The translations under genes and the position numbers were made by a program. Source: Miscanthus floridulus (taxonomy: Eukaryota > Streptophyta > Magnoliopsida > Poales > Poaceae). From it: a DNA stretch of 64,000 nucleotides. The notes beneath the pieces were generated by a model. That model worked only from the letters and a program-made list of their open reading frames with translations, was not told the DNA's origin and made no database searches. Location: NCBI RefSeq assembly GCF_019320115.1, contig NC_089584.1, forward strand, positions 53,441,633-53,505,632, given 5' to 3'. How positions within the stretch are numbered: position 1 is the stretch's first letter; each line of letters begins with the position of its first letter. Positions 1-10,768 of this stretch are shown one piece after another.

Positions 1-455
1 TATTTTATTGACATTTGCTCAACATGAACCCTTCATGACTTTTGTTGTAGAGTTAAATTAGAGTCATTTGGGCAAGGTAGAAAGGTTTGGTCGACATCTC
101 ATATTCCCATTTACTTAATAAAGCAATTCAATCAAGGTTATAACTTATCATTTCATGTGACCTTTTGATTCCAAACTTCATGAAACTTTTCCATTGGTCA
201 AGATAGATGCATGTTGAAGCAATGTACATGAAATAAGCTTGTTTAACATTACTCATGCCTAATCTTAACTAGGGTCCACATGTAAGCAAAGGTGTGTTGT
301 CCAAGTTCAAGTTGGGACTCAATTTCATAGATTGGACCTCAACACTTTTATCATTGCTTCAAAATTATGAACTAGAGATCATAATTATTGTTTGACATAT
401 CCTAATTAAGTCCAACTTCACTGCTCAACTCGTGACTAACACCCAGGGTGTTACA
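1..455 (-). mobile_element. Partial LTR of a chromovirus-like element, outer left arm of a palindrome
   Basis: This is the reverse complement of 42,479-42,955 with scattered substitutions. Its right end reads GGGTGTTACA and is followed by a pyrimidine-rich tract. That is the same LTR/polypurine boundary style as the intact chromovirus LTR ending at 6,330. It therefore reads as the 3' LTR of a minus-oriented element, cut off on its left by the window edge. No coding sequence is seen. Confidence 0.75.
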
Positions 456-731
456 ACCCTCCCCCCTTAAGGGAATCTTGCCCCAAGATTCGGTGCGAAT
501 GACTTTTAATGGAAGAGAAGCATGTCATCCATTTTTAAACATCAGTGATAGCATTAGGCTACTTAACTTCGGAGCATCAGAGAGGCTAATTTGGTTAAGA
601 CAACTTTCTAATATTTGCTCTTCATAGTAAATTTTGTCTGAAGAATTTCTTTCATTAACTTCCATGAAGCATTATTACTTTGGGAGGAATCCAAGACAGC
701 ACAACACTTCATTCTCAGGATACGGAGATTA
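456..731 (-). mobile_element. 3' UTR fragment of the same chromovirus-like element
   Basis: The tract starting at 457 (CCCTCCCCCC) is the complement of a polypurine tract. The next ~270 bases are the reverse complement of 42,206-42,478. The copy stops abruptly at 731, where the large Tat element begins, and resumes at 40,628. No reading frame is supported. The polypurine-adjacent motif (ATCTTGCCCCAAGATT) is a short dyad seen in diverged form beside the chromovirus LTR at 6,331-6,365. Confidence 0.7.
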
Positions 732-736
732 CTACG

Positions 737-1964
737 TGTTGGTGTTTCGAGTTACCACCGATGAGTAAATTTCTAATATTGCATGTCTGGCTCGGATGGT
801 GTGCTTAGAGGACACGAGGTTTATTCTATTTCAAGTAGAAAGTCCCTACGTCCAGTTTGTTGCTGCTGCTCATGTTACTAGCACTACAAGTTTGTAGTAG
901 GGGGTACAAATGGGTGATAGAAGGAAAGGATCCCAAGTCTCTGGTGGAAAGAATGAATGGGTGCTGAGAGCTCAATCACTGCTCAGCCATGTGTTCGTGT
1001 CATGTTCTTGTGTGTTTATCTCGTGTTTTGATTGGTTTAGGGTGATCCTATCCATGGGACGCCCTACTTTCCCTTTTATAGGCTAAGAGAAAGCACAGGT
1101 TACAACAGAGGAAAAGAGAAGAATGAGAGGGAGAAGAAGTCCTTTAGGATCGCCGGGGCCTTCTTCTCCTTCATGCGGGTCCTGCTAACCATGTAGGTGT
1201 CAACAGGGGTAGCTCCATGTTGTGGCCCTATCCGTCATTAGCACCACACGCAGGCGTTGTTTGCCAGACATGGCGTTCCATTTTGTCCTGGCGGACGTCG
1301 TGATGAACTAATGCACCTATCAGCGTTCGTACGATGGTTAGGCACAATAGCACCGGCATGCCCGACACTGTTCTTGATGTGAACCGTCAGGTATGGCCCA
1401 TCATGGCCATAGGTTACATCAGGGCATGCTGGGTCTCTTCCCTAGTGTCAGAGTTTTGACCCTAGCCCATATGCCTAGGCCTGGAGTAGTTGGTGGTGGT
1501 ATGGGACCCCATTGGGTGAGGTGAAGCCCATGGCCTTGGGGTTGGGCTAGGCAGAGCCCTCCCTCAGAGGTTGGGCGAGGCAGAGCCCACGGCCATAGGG
1601 TCGGGCGAGGTGGAGTCCGTCCCCAGAGGTCGAGTGATGCGGAGCCTGTGGCCTTAGGGTCGGGCAAGGTAGAGCCCGCCCCTAGAGGTCAGGCATGGTG
1701 GAGCCCATGGCCTCAGGGTTGGGTGAGGCGGAGCCCTCCCGTAGAGGTCTGGCAAAGTGGAGTGCACAGCCTCAGGGTCAGGCAAGGCGGAGCCCACCCC
1801 CAAAGGTTGGGTGAGGTAGAGCCATCCCCAGAGGTCAGGCAAGGTGGAGCCCACATGTCTGGGGGTTGGTTGGAGCAGTAGTCATGCTCTTGACTCCTCA
1901 GATGAATCAATGTTGATGGTCATTAGCTCCTCCTCTTTAGGTACCCTAGTGTTGGTCCCCGATA
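737..1964 (-). repeat. 3' LTR of the Tat-lineage element
   Basis: It begins TGTTGG on the + strand and ends CCCCGATA, pairing with 39,418-40,622, which ends CCCCGACA. Matching is easiest to see at the start (GAGTTACCACCGATGAGTAA), around 930-1,080 and in the GC-rich 59-bp repeat block at 1,510-1,870. Relative to the other copy it lacks about 24 bases near 1,050. Short ORFs inside the repeat block have no family resemblance and are not called. Confidence 0.9.
1510..1870. repeat. Minisatellite inside the LTR (about 59-bp period)
   Basis: Alternating ~30- and ~29-base half-units carry the core GGGCGAGGCGGAGCC followed by either a CCTCCCCTAGAGG-type or a CATGGCCTCAGG-type tail. A pair makes a 59-base period repeated about six times. 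The other LTR carries the same block at 40,195-40,510 with a different arrangement of half-units. The block stays open in several frames, which explains spurious ORFs on both strands. Confidence 0.75.
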
Positions 1965-1976
1965 GTAGCCCCCGAG
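1965..1976 (-). other. Polypurine tract of the Tat element
   Basis: On the minus strand the bases abutting the 3' LTR read GCTCGGGGGCTAC, a purine-rich plus-strand priming tract of the kind seen directly before grass Tat LTRs. Its position fixes the element's orientation as minus. Confidence 0.7.
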
Positions 1977-2896
1977 CCTACGGAGGGGTAGAATACTCCT
2001 TTGGAGGCTTTTCCAAATAGGAGGACTCTGAGGGCCTTGGCATTCTTTTGTCGCCCATGGCATGACCTAGGGATGGTGATTCCCTTTCTTTGAGATCGGA
2101 CCCCTCGTGGGTATAGCTATGAGATTTGGTGGGTCAGAAAAGGTCTTTCCTGATTCTGACCCCTACGGGGGTCTATTGTTCTACAACCATGCGTCCGGTC
2201 TCCTTGTGAGTCCAACTTTCATGAGCCCTACCCATAGCAGGGGTCCGATTAAGGGTCAGCTCATCTTTGTGATCGATTTCCCTCAAGCATTTTTTCTGAT
2301 AAAAACAGAGAGTTTGAGCCATGCCACAATTTTCCTTTATAGACGAATCATGGTGCTTGGTGAGCTGTTAATGGGCTAGTCTGAATGGGGCCCCGGCATC
2401 CCATTCATGGGGGTCTAGCTTGGGTCAACTGGTGACCAACTCTAGATTCTCAGTGGTCAATCCATATAGTTCTCGGGTCCATTTGACCGGTCCCGAGGGC
2501 TCTCTACCTTTCTTCGAGGAAGAACCATGGATCATATCTAGCCGAGACTTGAACATGGGCTGGGATGCCCGCGGTGCTCGTGCGCCTGAGTTATGGCTGC
2601 TAGCAGGCCCATCCCTTTCCACCCTCACTCTAAAGGTGCCTAGAGCAGTTATCAAACCCATTAGTGAGCCAGCCTTTGAACTCCTGGGCCTAGACGGGCC
2701 GTAGGAGCCTTTTCATCTCCATATCCCTTTTACCTATGACGAGTCGTGGCCCATTCAGGGAGGCAAAATGTCCAGCGTGTTTTTCACGAGGATGGCCATA
2801 GGTTGCATGCGCACGCCCCGCGATGAGTCATGGTGATAGGTCATGGCAGGCATGGAGATCTAGGCGGATGGTTGGTTTCCTCTCACCTGTCGCCCG
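1977..2896. other. Tat 3' UTR between the antisense ORF and the 3' LTR
   Basis: No gene is supported. Two open frames (2,107-2,379 and 2,420-2,704) show no recognisable domain. A ~95-base stretch at 2,185-2,280 (containing GGTCTCCTTGTGAGTCCAAC) recurs at 5,485-5,575, so it is part of the same 3' UTR repeat family that expands further right. Confidence 0.6.
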
Positions 2897-2903
2897 TATA
2901 AAA
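2897..2903 (+). promoter_or_regulatory. Candidate TATA box for the antisense ORF
   Basis: TATAAAA lies about 180 bases before the ATG at 3,082 on the + strand, the strand of the antisense ORF. Position and composition suit a plant core promoter, but nothing else confirms transcription. Confidence 0.4.
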
Positions 2904-3960
2904 CCAAAGGGCTAGCACTTTGGGTTTCATATGCATGCCTACATCCCTACCTCTGCAACCATGCCACCACCACCAATGCTTAGGTTTCTTGCCTCCGCAT
3001 CTTCACCGCCATTGAGCCCACATCCATCCGCCCCCACCTCCAATGGATTCATGGTGCCATTCTGACATCACCTTTTAGTGCATGGAGGGCCTTGTCCACC
3101 ATGGTCTTCTTCGTGCATGGACCTCGACCAAGGAGTGGTTGCTACTCGGCGATGAGGATTTGCCGTCGCCGCCCGACGGCTATGTGGTGTCATTCGCACA
3201 CTTCCACGAGTGTGGGCTCATGACTGCCGCCCATAAATTTCATTGAGGGCTACTGCAATATTATAAGATTGAGCTGCAGCATCTCAATCCCAATGGGATC
3301 CAGCACATGGCGGCATTCATCGTGCTATGTAAGGGATTCCTAGGGATCAGTCCCTACTTCGACTTGTGGAGACATTTCTTCGCCGTCAACCTCTAGAAGA
3401 AGAGGGAGAAAAGTGGTCGGTAGGAGCTATACATGCCGATGGGTGTGCCGACATCCAACTTTGGAATAATTGGGTCAGCGAGTACCCGTCCATGTGGCTC
3501 TCGACGTCCAACAAGGGGGTGGCACTCATAGTGGTTCTACCTCAAGAATGGCGCCACCGCCCCTCTACCGAAGTTCACCGGGTGCCTGATCGAAGAGGCC
3601 CTGGAGCAGTGGAGGAAGTGGGGCATCTCGGAGAAGGGCAAGAAGAAGATCCAAGACCACATCATCGCCATCCACATCCTAAAGGAGAACGGCCTAAAAG
3701 GGTCGAGCGTCATCGGGGCTTACCATGCGTGGAGGGTGGTGCCATTGATGACATGCGTGCTTCTGCTATACGCAATGGCGCCTGAGGCATCATTCGATAG
3801 AATGGTGTTCACCGAGAGAATGCTCCCCAACTCTGAGATCGCACAACGCATCAAGGAGGTGATGCAGCCTTTGCAGGACGACATGGGTGCCACCCTCGAC
3901 TTCATCTACCCAGTGTTGGGGAACCCTCTGATGAGGCTAGAGCTAGGCTACATCATCTTT

Positions 3961-4021
3961 GTAAGTTTCCCTTTCTCTTTCCTTCTCTTCAATTGATTTT
4001 GCAACCCCTTGATACTAACAG
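3961..4021 (+). other. Apparent intron 1 of the antisense ORF
   Basis: GTAAGT directly follows the conserved exon end (LELGYIIF). A TACTAAC branch-point-like motif sits just before the AG at 4,020-4,021. The length of 61 bp is short for a plant intron, so a longer or different acceptor is possible. Confidence 0.5.
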
Positions 4022-4616
4022 TGAGAGGGGCGGGACCAGCCAAGGGACCTCATCCTCATGGATCACTCAGCGCCATTGCCGAGGGATTTGACCGTGAGGA
4101 TGGTGAATCACGCCGACGATGAGCGGCTGAGGAAGGCAAAGGAGGACAAGAAGAGGAAGAAGTAGCAGAAGCTATAGGTGCAGGAATGAGGGAAGGACAC
4201 CAATGACAATGATGATGATGGTGATGATGATGAGGTGATTAAGGAAGAAAAATCGGTAGCTGACGATATCAAGTGGGATAACCTAGAGAACAAGGATGTG
4301 CTTTTAGGTGCCAGTTTGTCCTTGTAGGCATCGAGACCCTTCCTATTCCATGGAGGGGAGGGCATGCTAGGGGAGCCGGCGGGGGCGGGACATACCATCG
4401 GCATGCCCTAGGAGCCAACAGAGGTGGACGACTCTGCCATCATGCCCGAAGAGCCAAGGGGAGTGGGGCATTTTGCCAGTGTGCCCTAGGAGCTACCAGG
4501 GGTGAGCCCCTCTACCTAGGATTAGGGTGCAGGCTCGAAATAGCCTCATTCCGATGAGGCAGAGCAAAGGTCTAGGGGTTCACCCCCAAATGCATCTACC
4601 GCCCGACGGCGCTGAG

Positions 4617-4690
4617 GTGAGTTATCAATTACTATGTTTTTCCTGTTTTAGTCAGATTTCATCATGACTTATGTTCTTCGTCCCTTGCAG
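4617..4690 (+). other. Apparent intron 2 of the antisense ORF
   Basis: A consensus donor (GAG|GTGAGT) at 4,617 and a pyrimidine-rich acceptor (CCCTTGCAG) ending at 4,690 delimit 74 AT-rich bases. Coding-like sequence continues afterwards to the TAG at 4,936. Confidence 0.55.
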
Positions 4691-4936
4691 CATTGGTAGG
4701 CAGCGGAATCCTTTGGCGCTGGTGCCAAAGAAGAGCATCGCCCTCCAATCGAGGCGGCAGCCATCGGCTGGTGTCGCACCCATTTAAGGCGGGAGTGGCA
4801 CCAGTGTGACCGCATCGCTGGCCGGTCAGGTGCTGCCCATGGTTATGAAGTCCATGAGCTAGAGGAGATGGAAACGGCGATGGCTCCCCTTTCGCAGGAC
4901 CTGGTGGATAAGATAGAAGGCTTAGTTCTCCCCTAG

Positions 4937-6082
4937 AGGGGCTAGTTAGTTAAATAGGTCAGGCGATCATTTTTGTAATAATCGAACAAGTTTTGACCCT
5001 TATGTTATGTTCGAACAAGTCTGTTCTTTTATTTCGGTGTGAACAAATTTGTTTTTCTCCCTTTTTATGTGTGAAAAGGGGTTAATGCGTTCCAATCCTT
5101 CTGTTTGTTAAGACCATAGAGATCAAGGTGTAGGCGAGAAACTTTGATCACGCTATTAAGCAAGAATGCCATAGCCGCTAGGGCGTAGGTTTCTTGTAGT
5201 CCGACCAGCATTACTCAGTTGTTCATTTCTGCAAATCTTGCCACTAGGTTTTTTACGTGAGGAAGGGGTCGGGCATAGTGATGGTTTTAGAAAGGGTATA
5301 TATATACCCTTATCAGCCCCTGAGTGAGGCCCAACCCCTTGCCATTGCTAGGGTTGAGTGTCACTAAAGATCGAGGAGAGGATATCGAAACTTGTAGGAG
5401 AAAGTGTCTCTTATTTTATAAACATTATTCTTACTTTTTGCACGTACCCCCTCCCTAGGATATGAGCCATCGTTCTGCGACCACACATTCGGTCTCCTTG
5501 TGAGTCCAACTTTCCTTGAGCCCCCGTGCATAGCGGGGGTCCGATCGAGGGTCGGCTCATCTTTGTGATCACACCCTGTCCGCGGTTTCCACAACCGAAG
5601 GGGTTGTGCGAATGTCACTTGCCTCGATGGCTCGAGTGACACGCTCGGTGAGCTTACTAATGGCATGTCCGATTGAAATCTAGGTTTGTCGTTCATGATG
5701 GGGTCAGCATAGCCCTCATGTGACATTCCACTACTCCTTAACCCACCTCCTAGCAGAAGCCCAAGTCATTCCCGGGACTGACTCAGGTGGCCCGCTGGCC
5801 TCCCCTCGATGGAGATTCTGTGGGCTTGGCTTGAGGTTAGGATCAAACGAGAAGGTCGAAATGACCATGTTCGCTTCTAAGCGGGTCGGGCAAAGGCCAC
5901 TGGGGCTCATCTGCGTTTTCTCCCTTTCTCTATTTTGACACGAGGTGGCCTTGAGCCCTTCGTAGGCTGGCCTTCGAACCTCGGTCGGTCGAATTCCTGA
6001 GTCAGGGTTGGGCAGCTCGAGCCCCCGAGCCCCATTGTGTTTGGTAGGGGTCAGCCGAGTTTTATGCGTCGCCACGTCCATG
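4937..6082. repeat. Proximal Tat 3' UTR: degenerate array unit plus module A1
   Basis: Positions 5,110-5,370 are a degenerate version of the downstream array monomer; they share GCCATAGCCGCT, the GTAGGTTTCTTG motif and the GAGTGAGGCCCAACCCCTTGCC motif. Positions ~5,580-6,082 form a ~500-base module that recurs at ~13,193-13,600, so the two are tandem copies separated by the chromovirus insertion. The tail at 4,905-5,110 also has a diverged copy at 28,509-28,690. No gene is seen. Confidence 0.7.
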
Positions 6083-6087
6083 GTTTC

Positions 6088-6330
6088 TATCACAGAACCG
6101 ACCAATTTATAAGAGCACAAGTACAAAAACAATCACCAAAATGATCAAATTCTCGCACTTGAGTGTTGCACACTTTTCATTTCATAAAAACAACACACAT
6201 GAAATATAACAATATGTTGCAATGTTTCGAAAACATGTTTCATGCAATATAAGCTCATGAATGGATGAATGATGCTCATGTTCATGAAATGCAAGTGCAA
6301 ATGTGGAAGCCAAACACCTGGGGTGTTACA
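6088..6330 (-). repeat. 3' LTR of the chromovirus
   Basis: It starts TATCACAG (partner TGTCATAG) and ends GGGGTGTTACA on the + strand. It is followed by the complement of the polypurine tract (GCCCTCCCCC, 6,331-6,340). It pairs with 12,948-13,187. Confidence 0.93.
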
Positions 6331-6843
6331 GCCCTCCCCCTTATAAAAATCTCGTCCCGAGATTTGAAAAGTGTACCATTGTTGATAGAATTCCTTATAA
6401 CCGTCCCTCAAATAATCTTCTCTTTCCCACGTTGCATCACGTTCACTACCATGATTACTCCACATGACTTTGTAAAACTTGACCACCCAACTTCGAGTCA
6501 CTCGCTCACGAGTGTCAATCACTCGGACTGGCTTTTCTTCAAAGGTCAAATTAGATTTTAACTTGATATCCCCCAATGGAACTCTCTCTTCAGGGACGCG
6601 AAGACATTTCTTCAATTGGGATACATGAAAGACATTGAAGATAGCACTCATCTCAGGAGGTAATTGGATCTTGTATGCTACCTTACCACTTTGTCCAATG
6701 ATTTCAAATAGACCAACATATCTCGGCGCAAGCTTTCGCTTCACACCAAAGCATTGGACACTCTTCATAGGTGAGACCTTCAGATAAATGAAGTCTCCAA
6801 CTTTGGACTCAATAGGTTTTCTACGTCGATCCGCATAACTTTT
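6331..6843 (-). pseudogene. Chromovirus integrase C-terminus and chromodomain
   Basis: On the minus strand, the end of pol. GVKRKLAPRYVGLFEII and AIFNVFHVSQLKKCLRVP are the integrase C-terminal module. KPVRVIDTRERVTRSWVVKF followed by WSNHGSERDATWERE is a degenerate chromodomain, which in this clade directs integration toward particular chromatin. A stop near 6,845 (MATAQAR then stop) separates it from the integrase core. The frame does not stop at the usual place: it reads through the polypurine tract into the 3' LTR and ends at 6,145. It cannot be made as one protein with the upstream part because of the stops. Confidence 0.85.
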
Positions 6844-7915
6844 CTACCTAGCTTGAGCTGTGGCCATATGGGTTTGGATAGTATGGACTTGTTCTTTGGC
6901 TTCTTGAACAAAATCAATTCCATAATACCTCCTTTCACCAGCTTCTACCCAATTCAACGGGGTTCTACACTTTTGGCCATACAAAGCTTCAAATGGCGCC
7001 ATCTTGATACTCTCTTGATAACTATTATTGTACAAGAATTCAGCTAGGGGCAACCATTTTTCCCATGAACCCTTAGCTGAGATGACATAAGCTCTCAACA
7101 TATCTTCTAAGATTTGATTCACTCATTCAGTTTGTCCATTGGTTTGAGGATGATAGGCCAAACTTCTTACTAACTTAGTTCCTAATAATCCGTGTAAGTG
7201 CTCCCAAAAGCGAGCAGTGAACTATGGTCCTCTATCCGAGACAATAGTACGAGGTATCCCATGAAGTCGGACTATCTGATTAAAATACAACTCCACATAG
7301 TCAGTTGGACGGAAATCTATGAGGACAAGAATGAAGTGTGCAGACTTGGTTAGACGGTCTACAATCACCCAAATGGATTTAAAATTCCTCTGAGTAGTAG
7401 GGAGTCCAACTATAAAATCCATACTTATCTCCTCCCATTTCCAACCTAGAATAGAGAGTGGCTGAAGTAAACTAGCTTTCATGTGCACAGCTTTGACTCA
7501 ACAACAAGTGTCACACCTAGCCACATAAGCAGCTATCTCTTTCTTCATTTTGGTCCACCAAAATCGAGGCTTCAAATTGTGATACATTTTGCTACTACCA
7601 GGATGAATAGATAATTTAGAGGAATGGGCTTCGGATATGATTTGATCTCTAAGCTCCCTTCCTTCGAAACCACCAACCTATCCTTGAACCATAACATGTC
7701 ATTCTCATCTATGTGAAAATGTTTGGTTTCTTGCTCTTTCATCTTGCGCTTGATGTGGAACACACCTGGATCTGTCTTCTGCAGCTCGATAATGCGACTT
7801 TGTAGAGTACAACTGATAGTGATGTTGTAAAGGACTGCAGGATGAAGGAGTTTTGACAAATGGACATCACTTTCAATCAACGAGTGGTAATGAGATTTCC
7901 TGCTTAAGGCATCTG
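6844..7915 (-). pseudogene. Chromovirus integrase (zinc-binding and catalytic core)
   Basis: Minus strand. The catalytic core is clear: WEEISMDFIVGLP carries the first Asp, GIPRTIVSDRGP the second, and YHPQTNGQTE just before 7,122 the Glu. The family catalyses insertion of the element's cDNA into the host chromosome. The core is cut by a stop right after SDRGP (near 7,222) and by a TGA right after NGQTE (near 7,123). The N-terminal zinc-binding region at 7,490-7,880 is in a damaged frame. The D, D and E residues themselves remain, so the damage is by nonsense changes rather than loss of the active site. Confidence 0.85.
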
Positions 7916-8464
7916 CTACGACGTTTGCCTTGCCAGGTGATAGTGCACTTGGAGGTTATAATCCTTGATTAACTCGAGCCATCTTCTTTGACGCATATTC
8001 AACTCTGGTTGAGTGAAGATGTACTTGAGACTTTTATGAGCAGTGTAGATGTTGCACACATTGCTGAGTAAATAATGTCTCCAGGCCTTCAAAGCATGAA
8101 CAATAGCAGTGAGTTCCAAGTCATGCGTTGGATAATTCACTTCGTGCTTCCGAAGTTGGCGAGAGGTATAAGCAATGACTCTACCCTCTTGCATAAGAAC
8201 ACCTCCTAAACCTATACCTGATGCATCGCAGAACACATCAAAAGGTTTCTTGATATTCGGTTGTGCCAACACTAGAGCCAAAGTTAGAAGAGTTCGTAGG
8301 GTGTGGAAAGCCGCATCACACTCGGAAGTCTAGACAAACTTCATGTCTTTTTGCAGCAACCGAGTCTTAGGTTTGGCTATTTTAGAGAAATCCAGGATGA
8401 AGCGACGATAATAGCCAGCCAACCCTAGAAAACTCCGAACCTCATGCACCGAGATTGGGGCCTT
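7916..8464 (-). pseudogene. Chromovirus RNase H and RT connection
   Basis: Minus strand. The piece upstream of RNase H contains EVRSFLGLAGYYRRFI, the usual end of Ty3-type RT, after an in-frame TAG at ~8,465. Another TAG follows at about 8,330. RNase H follows, with [20 protein letters not shown] (first Asp), [18 protein letters not shown] (Glu region) and RHYLL. It would remove the RNA strand during reverse transcription. It ends at a stop near 7,916 after [10 protein letters not shown]. Confidence 0.85.
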
Positions 8465-9706
8465 CTAGTTCAACACTTCTTGCACCTTGGTGGGATCAAC
8501 CATAATTCCACCATCGGACAACATGTGTCCAAGAAAAGGTACCTCACGAAGCCAAAATTCACACTTGCTAAACTTTGCATAAAGCTGGTGTTCCCGCAAT
8601 CTAGTGAGAACCACCCACAAATGTTCAACATGATCTTCTTCATTCTCAGAATACACCAAGATATCATCTATAAATACCACCACAAATTTATCCAACTCGG
8701 GCATAAACACCGAATTCATCAGATACATAAAATGTGTGGGGGCATTGGTTAATCCAAAAGACATAACTAGGTACTCATACAGACCATATCTTGTAGAGAA
8801 TGCAGTTTTTGGAACATCCTCAAGCTGAATTTTGATTTGATGATAACCAGATCTCAAATCAATCTTGGAAAAGACTTTTGCTTTAGACAACTGATCAAAT
8901 AAGATATCTATGCATGGCAAAGGGTACTTATTCTTGATTGTAACTACATTCAAGGGTCTATAATCTACACACATGCATAGGGATTGATCCTTCTTCTTAA
9001 CAAAGATAGCTGGGCACCCCCACGGAGATGAACTAGGATGGATAAGGCCTTTCTTTAGAAGTTCATTCAACTGGGTCTTAAGTTCGGCTAGTTCATGGGG
9101 AGGCATCCTATATGGCCTTCTAGAGATGGGCGCTGTACCAGGTAGCAACTCTATCTTGAACTCCACGTCTTGATCCAGGGGCAATCCAGGCAAATCATCA
9201 GGAAAAACATCCAGAAAGTCACACACGACATGGATATCTGCCAAAGACTTTGCTTGCACCGCATTAGTCATGCAAGAAAGATTGATGTCCCTAGGTAGCT
9301 GTACTAGAAAACCCTCCTGATTACCTGGATCTCTGAGCATGACTACTCTAGTCGATGTATCAATAAGCACTCCATGACTGCTCATCCAGTTCATTCCCAA
9401 TATCACATCAATACCCAGCCCCGACAAAACTACCAGATCAACCTGATAACTTCGCCCCTCTATCTCAAATTGTATGTTCTCAACTACAAGCTTGGTTGGG
9501 ATAATACCACTGGTAGCCCTAATGCAATATCCCTCACCCTCAACAGTGTATGTTTTCTGCATAAACTTGGATGCAAATGCTGGACTAATAAAAGAATGCG
9601 AAGCACCCGAATCAAATAGTACAACTACAGGGTGTTGATCAACCGGGAACTTACTAGCAGTTACTACCTCTCTTGAAGGAATATCAGTAATATTAGTGTG
9701 GTTCAC
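8465..9706 (-). pseudogene. Chromovirus protease and reverse transcriptase
   Basis: A 413-codon open stretch on the minus strand. Aspartic protease: [18 protein letters not shown] at about residues 27-44. [17 protein letters not shown], then [20 protein letters not shown] and [13 protein letters not shown], and the catalytic FIDDILVYS, whose two aspartates lie at about 8,664-8,669. It matches the usual Ty3/gypsy order and length. It is in the same frame as the gag zinc knuckle, so the original product was one Gag-Pol polyprotein. The stops at 9,788 and 8,465 isolate this segment, which itself has no visible frameshift. Confidence 0.92.
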
Positions 9707-10726
9707 CTGCCCCTGATGGCTCCCTTGGTAGTTATTCTTCTTGGGGTAAGGACACTTCCTCGACCAGTGGCCTGGCTTGTTGCAGTTCTAGCATGACATG
9801 TTGCTTGGCGGAACATTGGAACTGCCTTGACTGATAGTGCCCTTGGGAAGAGCAACCATAAACCCCTTGCGAAACCCAGTCTTGCCTGGATTTTTCTTCA
9901 TCGGTGGGTGGAACTTAGCGGCTGATGCTGGAGGATGGACTGGAGCCCTCTGTGCGACTGGAGCCTTGGATTGTGAGGTGCCCGCCTCATAGGCCCTCTT
10001 ATGATTCTTTGAAGCAGCATATACAGCATTGTTGTTCTCTTGCGATAGAGCATCACTTACAAACTCATTAAAATGAGCACACTTGCAATTTCCCATGGTC
10101 TTCATCAATTTGGGGCTAAGTCCCCGCTTGAAACTAGCAATCTTTTTGGCATCAGTGACAACGAACTCGGTAGCATACCTTGCAAGGTTATTGAAAGCCT
10201 GCAGGTATTCATTCAAGCTCTTGTTCCCCTGGGTCAACTTCATGAACTTAGTATGCTTGATTGCCATGAGACCAGGAGGAATGTAATTCCCCCTGAAAGC
10301 AGACTTGAACTGATCCCAAGTGATTTGGGCATTAGCGGGCATAGTGGATCGATAATGACTCCACCAAATACCAGCCGGCCCATGCAGTTGGTGAGATGCA
10401 TACTCAGTCTTCAGCACCTCAGTCAGATGGAGCAGACGAAACTTCTGCTCGAGAGTGTTTAACCACTCATCAGCTTGTAGGGGCTCCTCAGCCTCCTTGA
10501 AGATCGGGGGTTTCATGTCAAGGAAATCTTTGAAGTCACTGTATTGATTTAGTTCTGGTCCTTGGCGTGCACCACGACCATCACGATTTGCAATCGTGCG
10601 GAGAGCCTCAGCCATAGTGTGCTGTCCTTCCACAAGGATTGCCATAAATTCCATTGGTGTGGGTGGTGGTGGCAGTAGAAGGTCATCATCATCACCAGCC
10701 GCACCAATGGAACGAGTACGAGGCAT
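9707..10726 (-). pseudogene. Chromovirus gag with interrupted zinc knuckle
   Basis: Minus strand. I take the start at the ATG of MPRTRSIGAAGDDDD (10,726) rather than the ATG 14 codons upstream, because the acidic/proline N-terminus begins there. The capsid-type region includes DFLDMKPPIFKEAEEPLQAD, EWLNTLEQKFRLL, WWSHYRST and WDQFKSAFRGNYIP. The basic tail leads into a CCHC knuckle, and a TAG at 9,788 falls between the first two cysteines (NMSC, stop, [12 protein letters not shown]), separating capsid from the RNA-binding knuckle and from pol. Gag packages the element RNA into cytoplasmic particles. About 325 residues to the stop is normal for the group. Confidence 0.9.
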
Positions 10727-10768
10727 CTGCAACCATGCGCAACCAGTAATTATTGATGATGTTAGCAC

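Larger units (their letters stand above)
3082..4936 (+). pseudogene. Antisense ORF of the Tat element (gypsy-type transposon domain), with two apparent introns
   Basis: Read on the + strand, opposite to gag-pol. From the ATG at 3,082 the frame gives a protein containing HFHECGLM, then a block around YYKIELQHLNPNGIQH and GFLGISPYFDLWRHFFAVNL, then WRKWGISEKGKKKIQDHIIA and AMAPEASFDRMVF. I recognise this as the plant 'putative gypsy type transposon' domain (Pfam Transposase_28 type), known as an additional antisense ORF in Tat-lineage elements; its biochemical role is unknown. Exon 1 runs to 3,960, exon 2 from 4,022 to 4,616 (lysine/acidic low-complexity) and exon 3 from 4,691 to the TAG at 4,936. 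Breaks: an in-frame TGA near 3,244, TAGs near 3,392 and after, and a segment around 3,430-3,520 that lies in another frame, so at least two frameshifts. Non-functional as it stands. Confidence 0.75.

Noticed and set aside
1648..1881. Open frames on both strands in the GC-rich LTR block
   Set aside because: They follow the 59-bp repeat, exist in several frames at once, and have no domain; the same frames recur in the other LTR at 40,255-40,623.
2107..2704. Two + strand and one - strand open frames before the antisense ORF
   Set aside because: No recognisable domain; part of the sequence is duplicated at 5,485-5,575 in another frame context, so the frames are not conserved.
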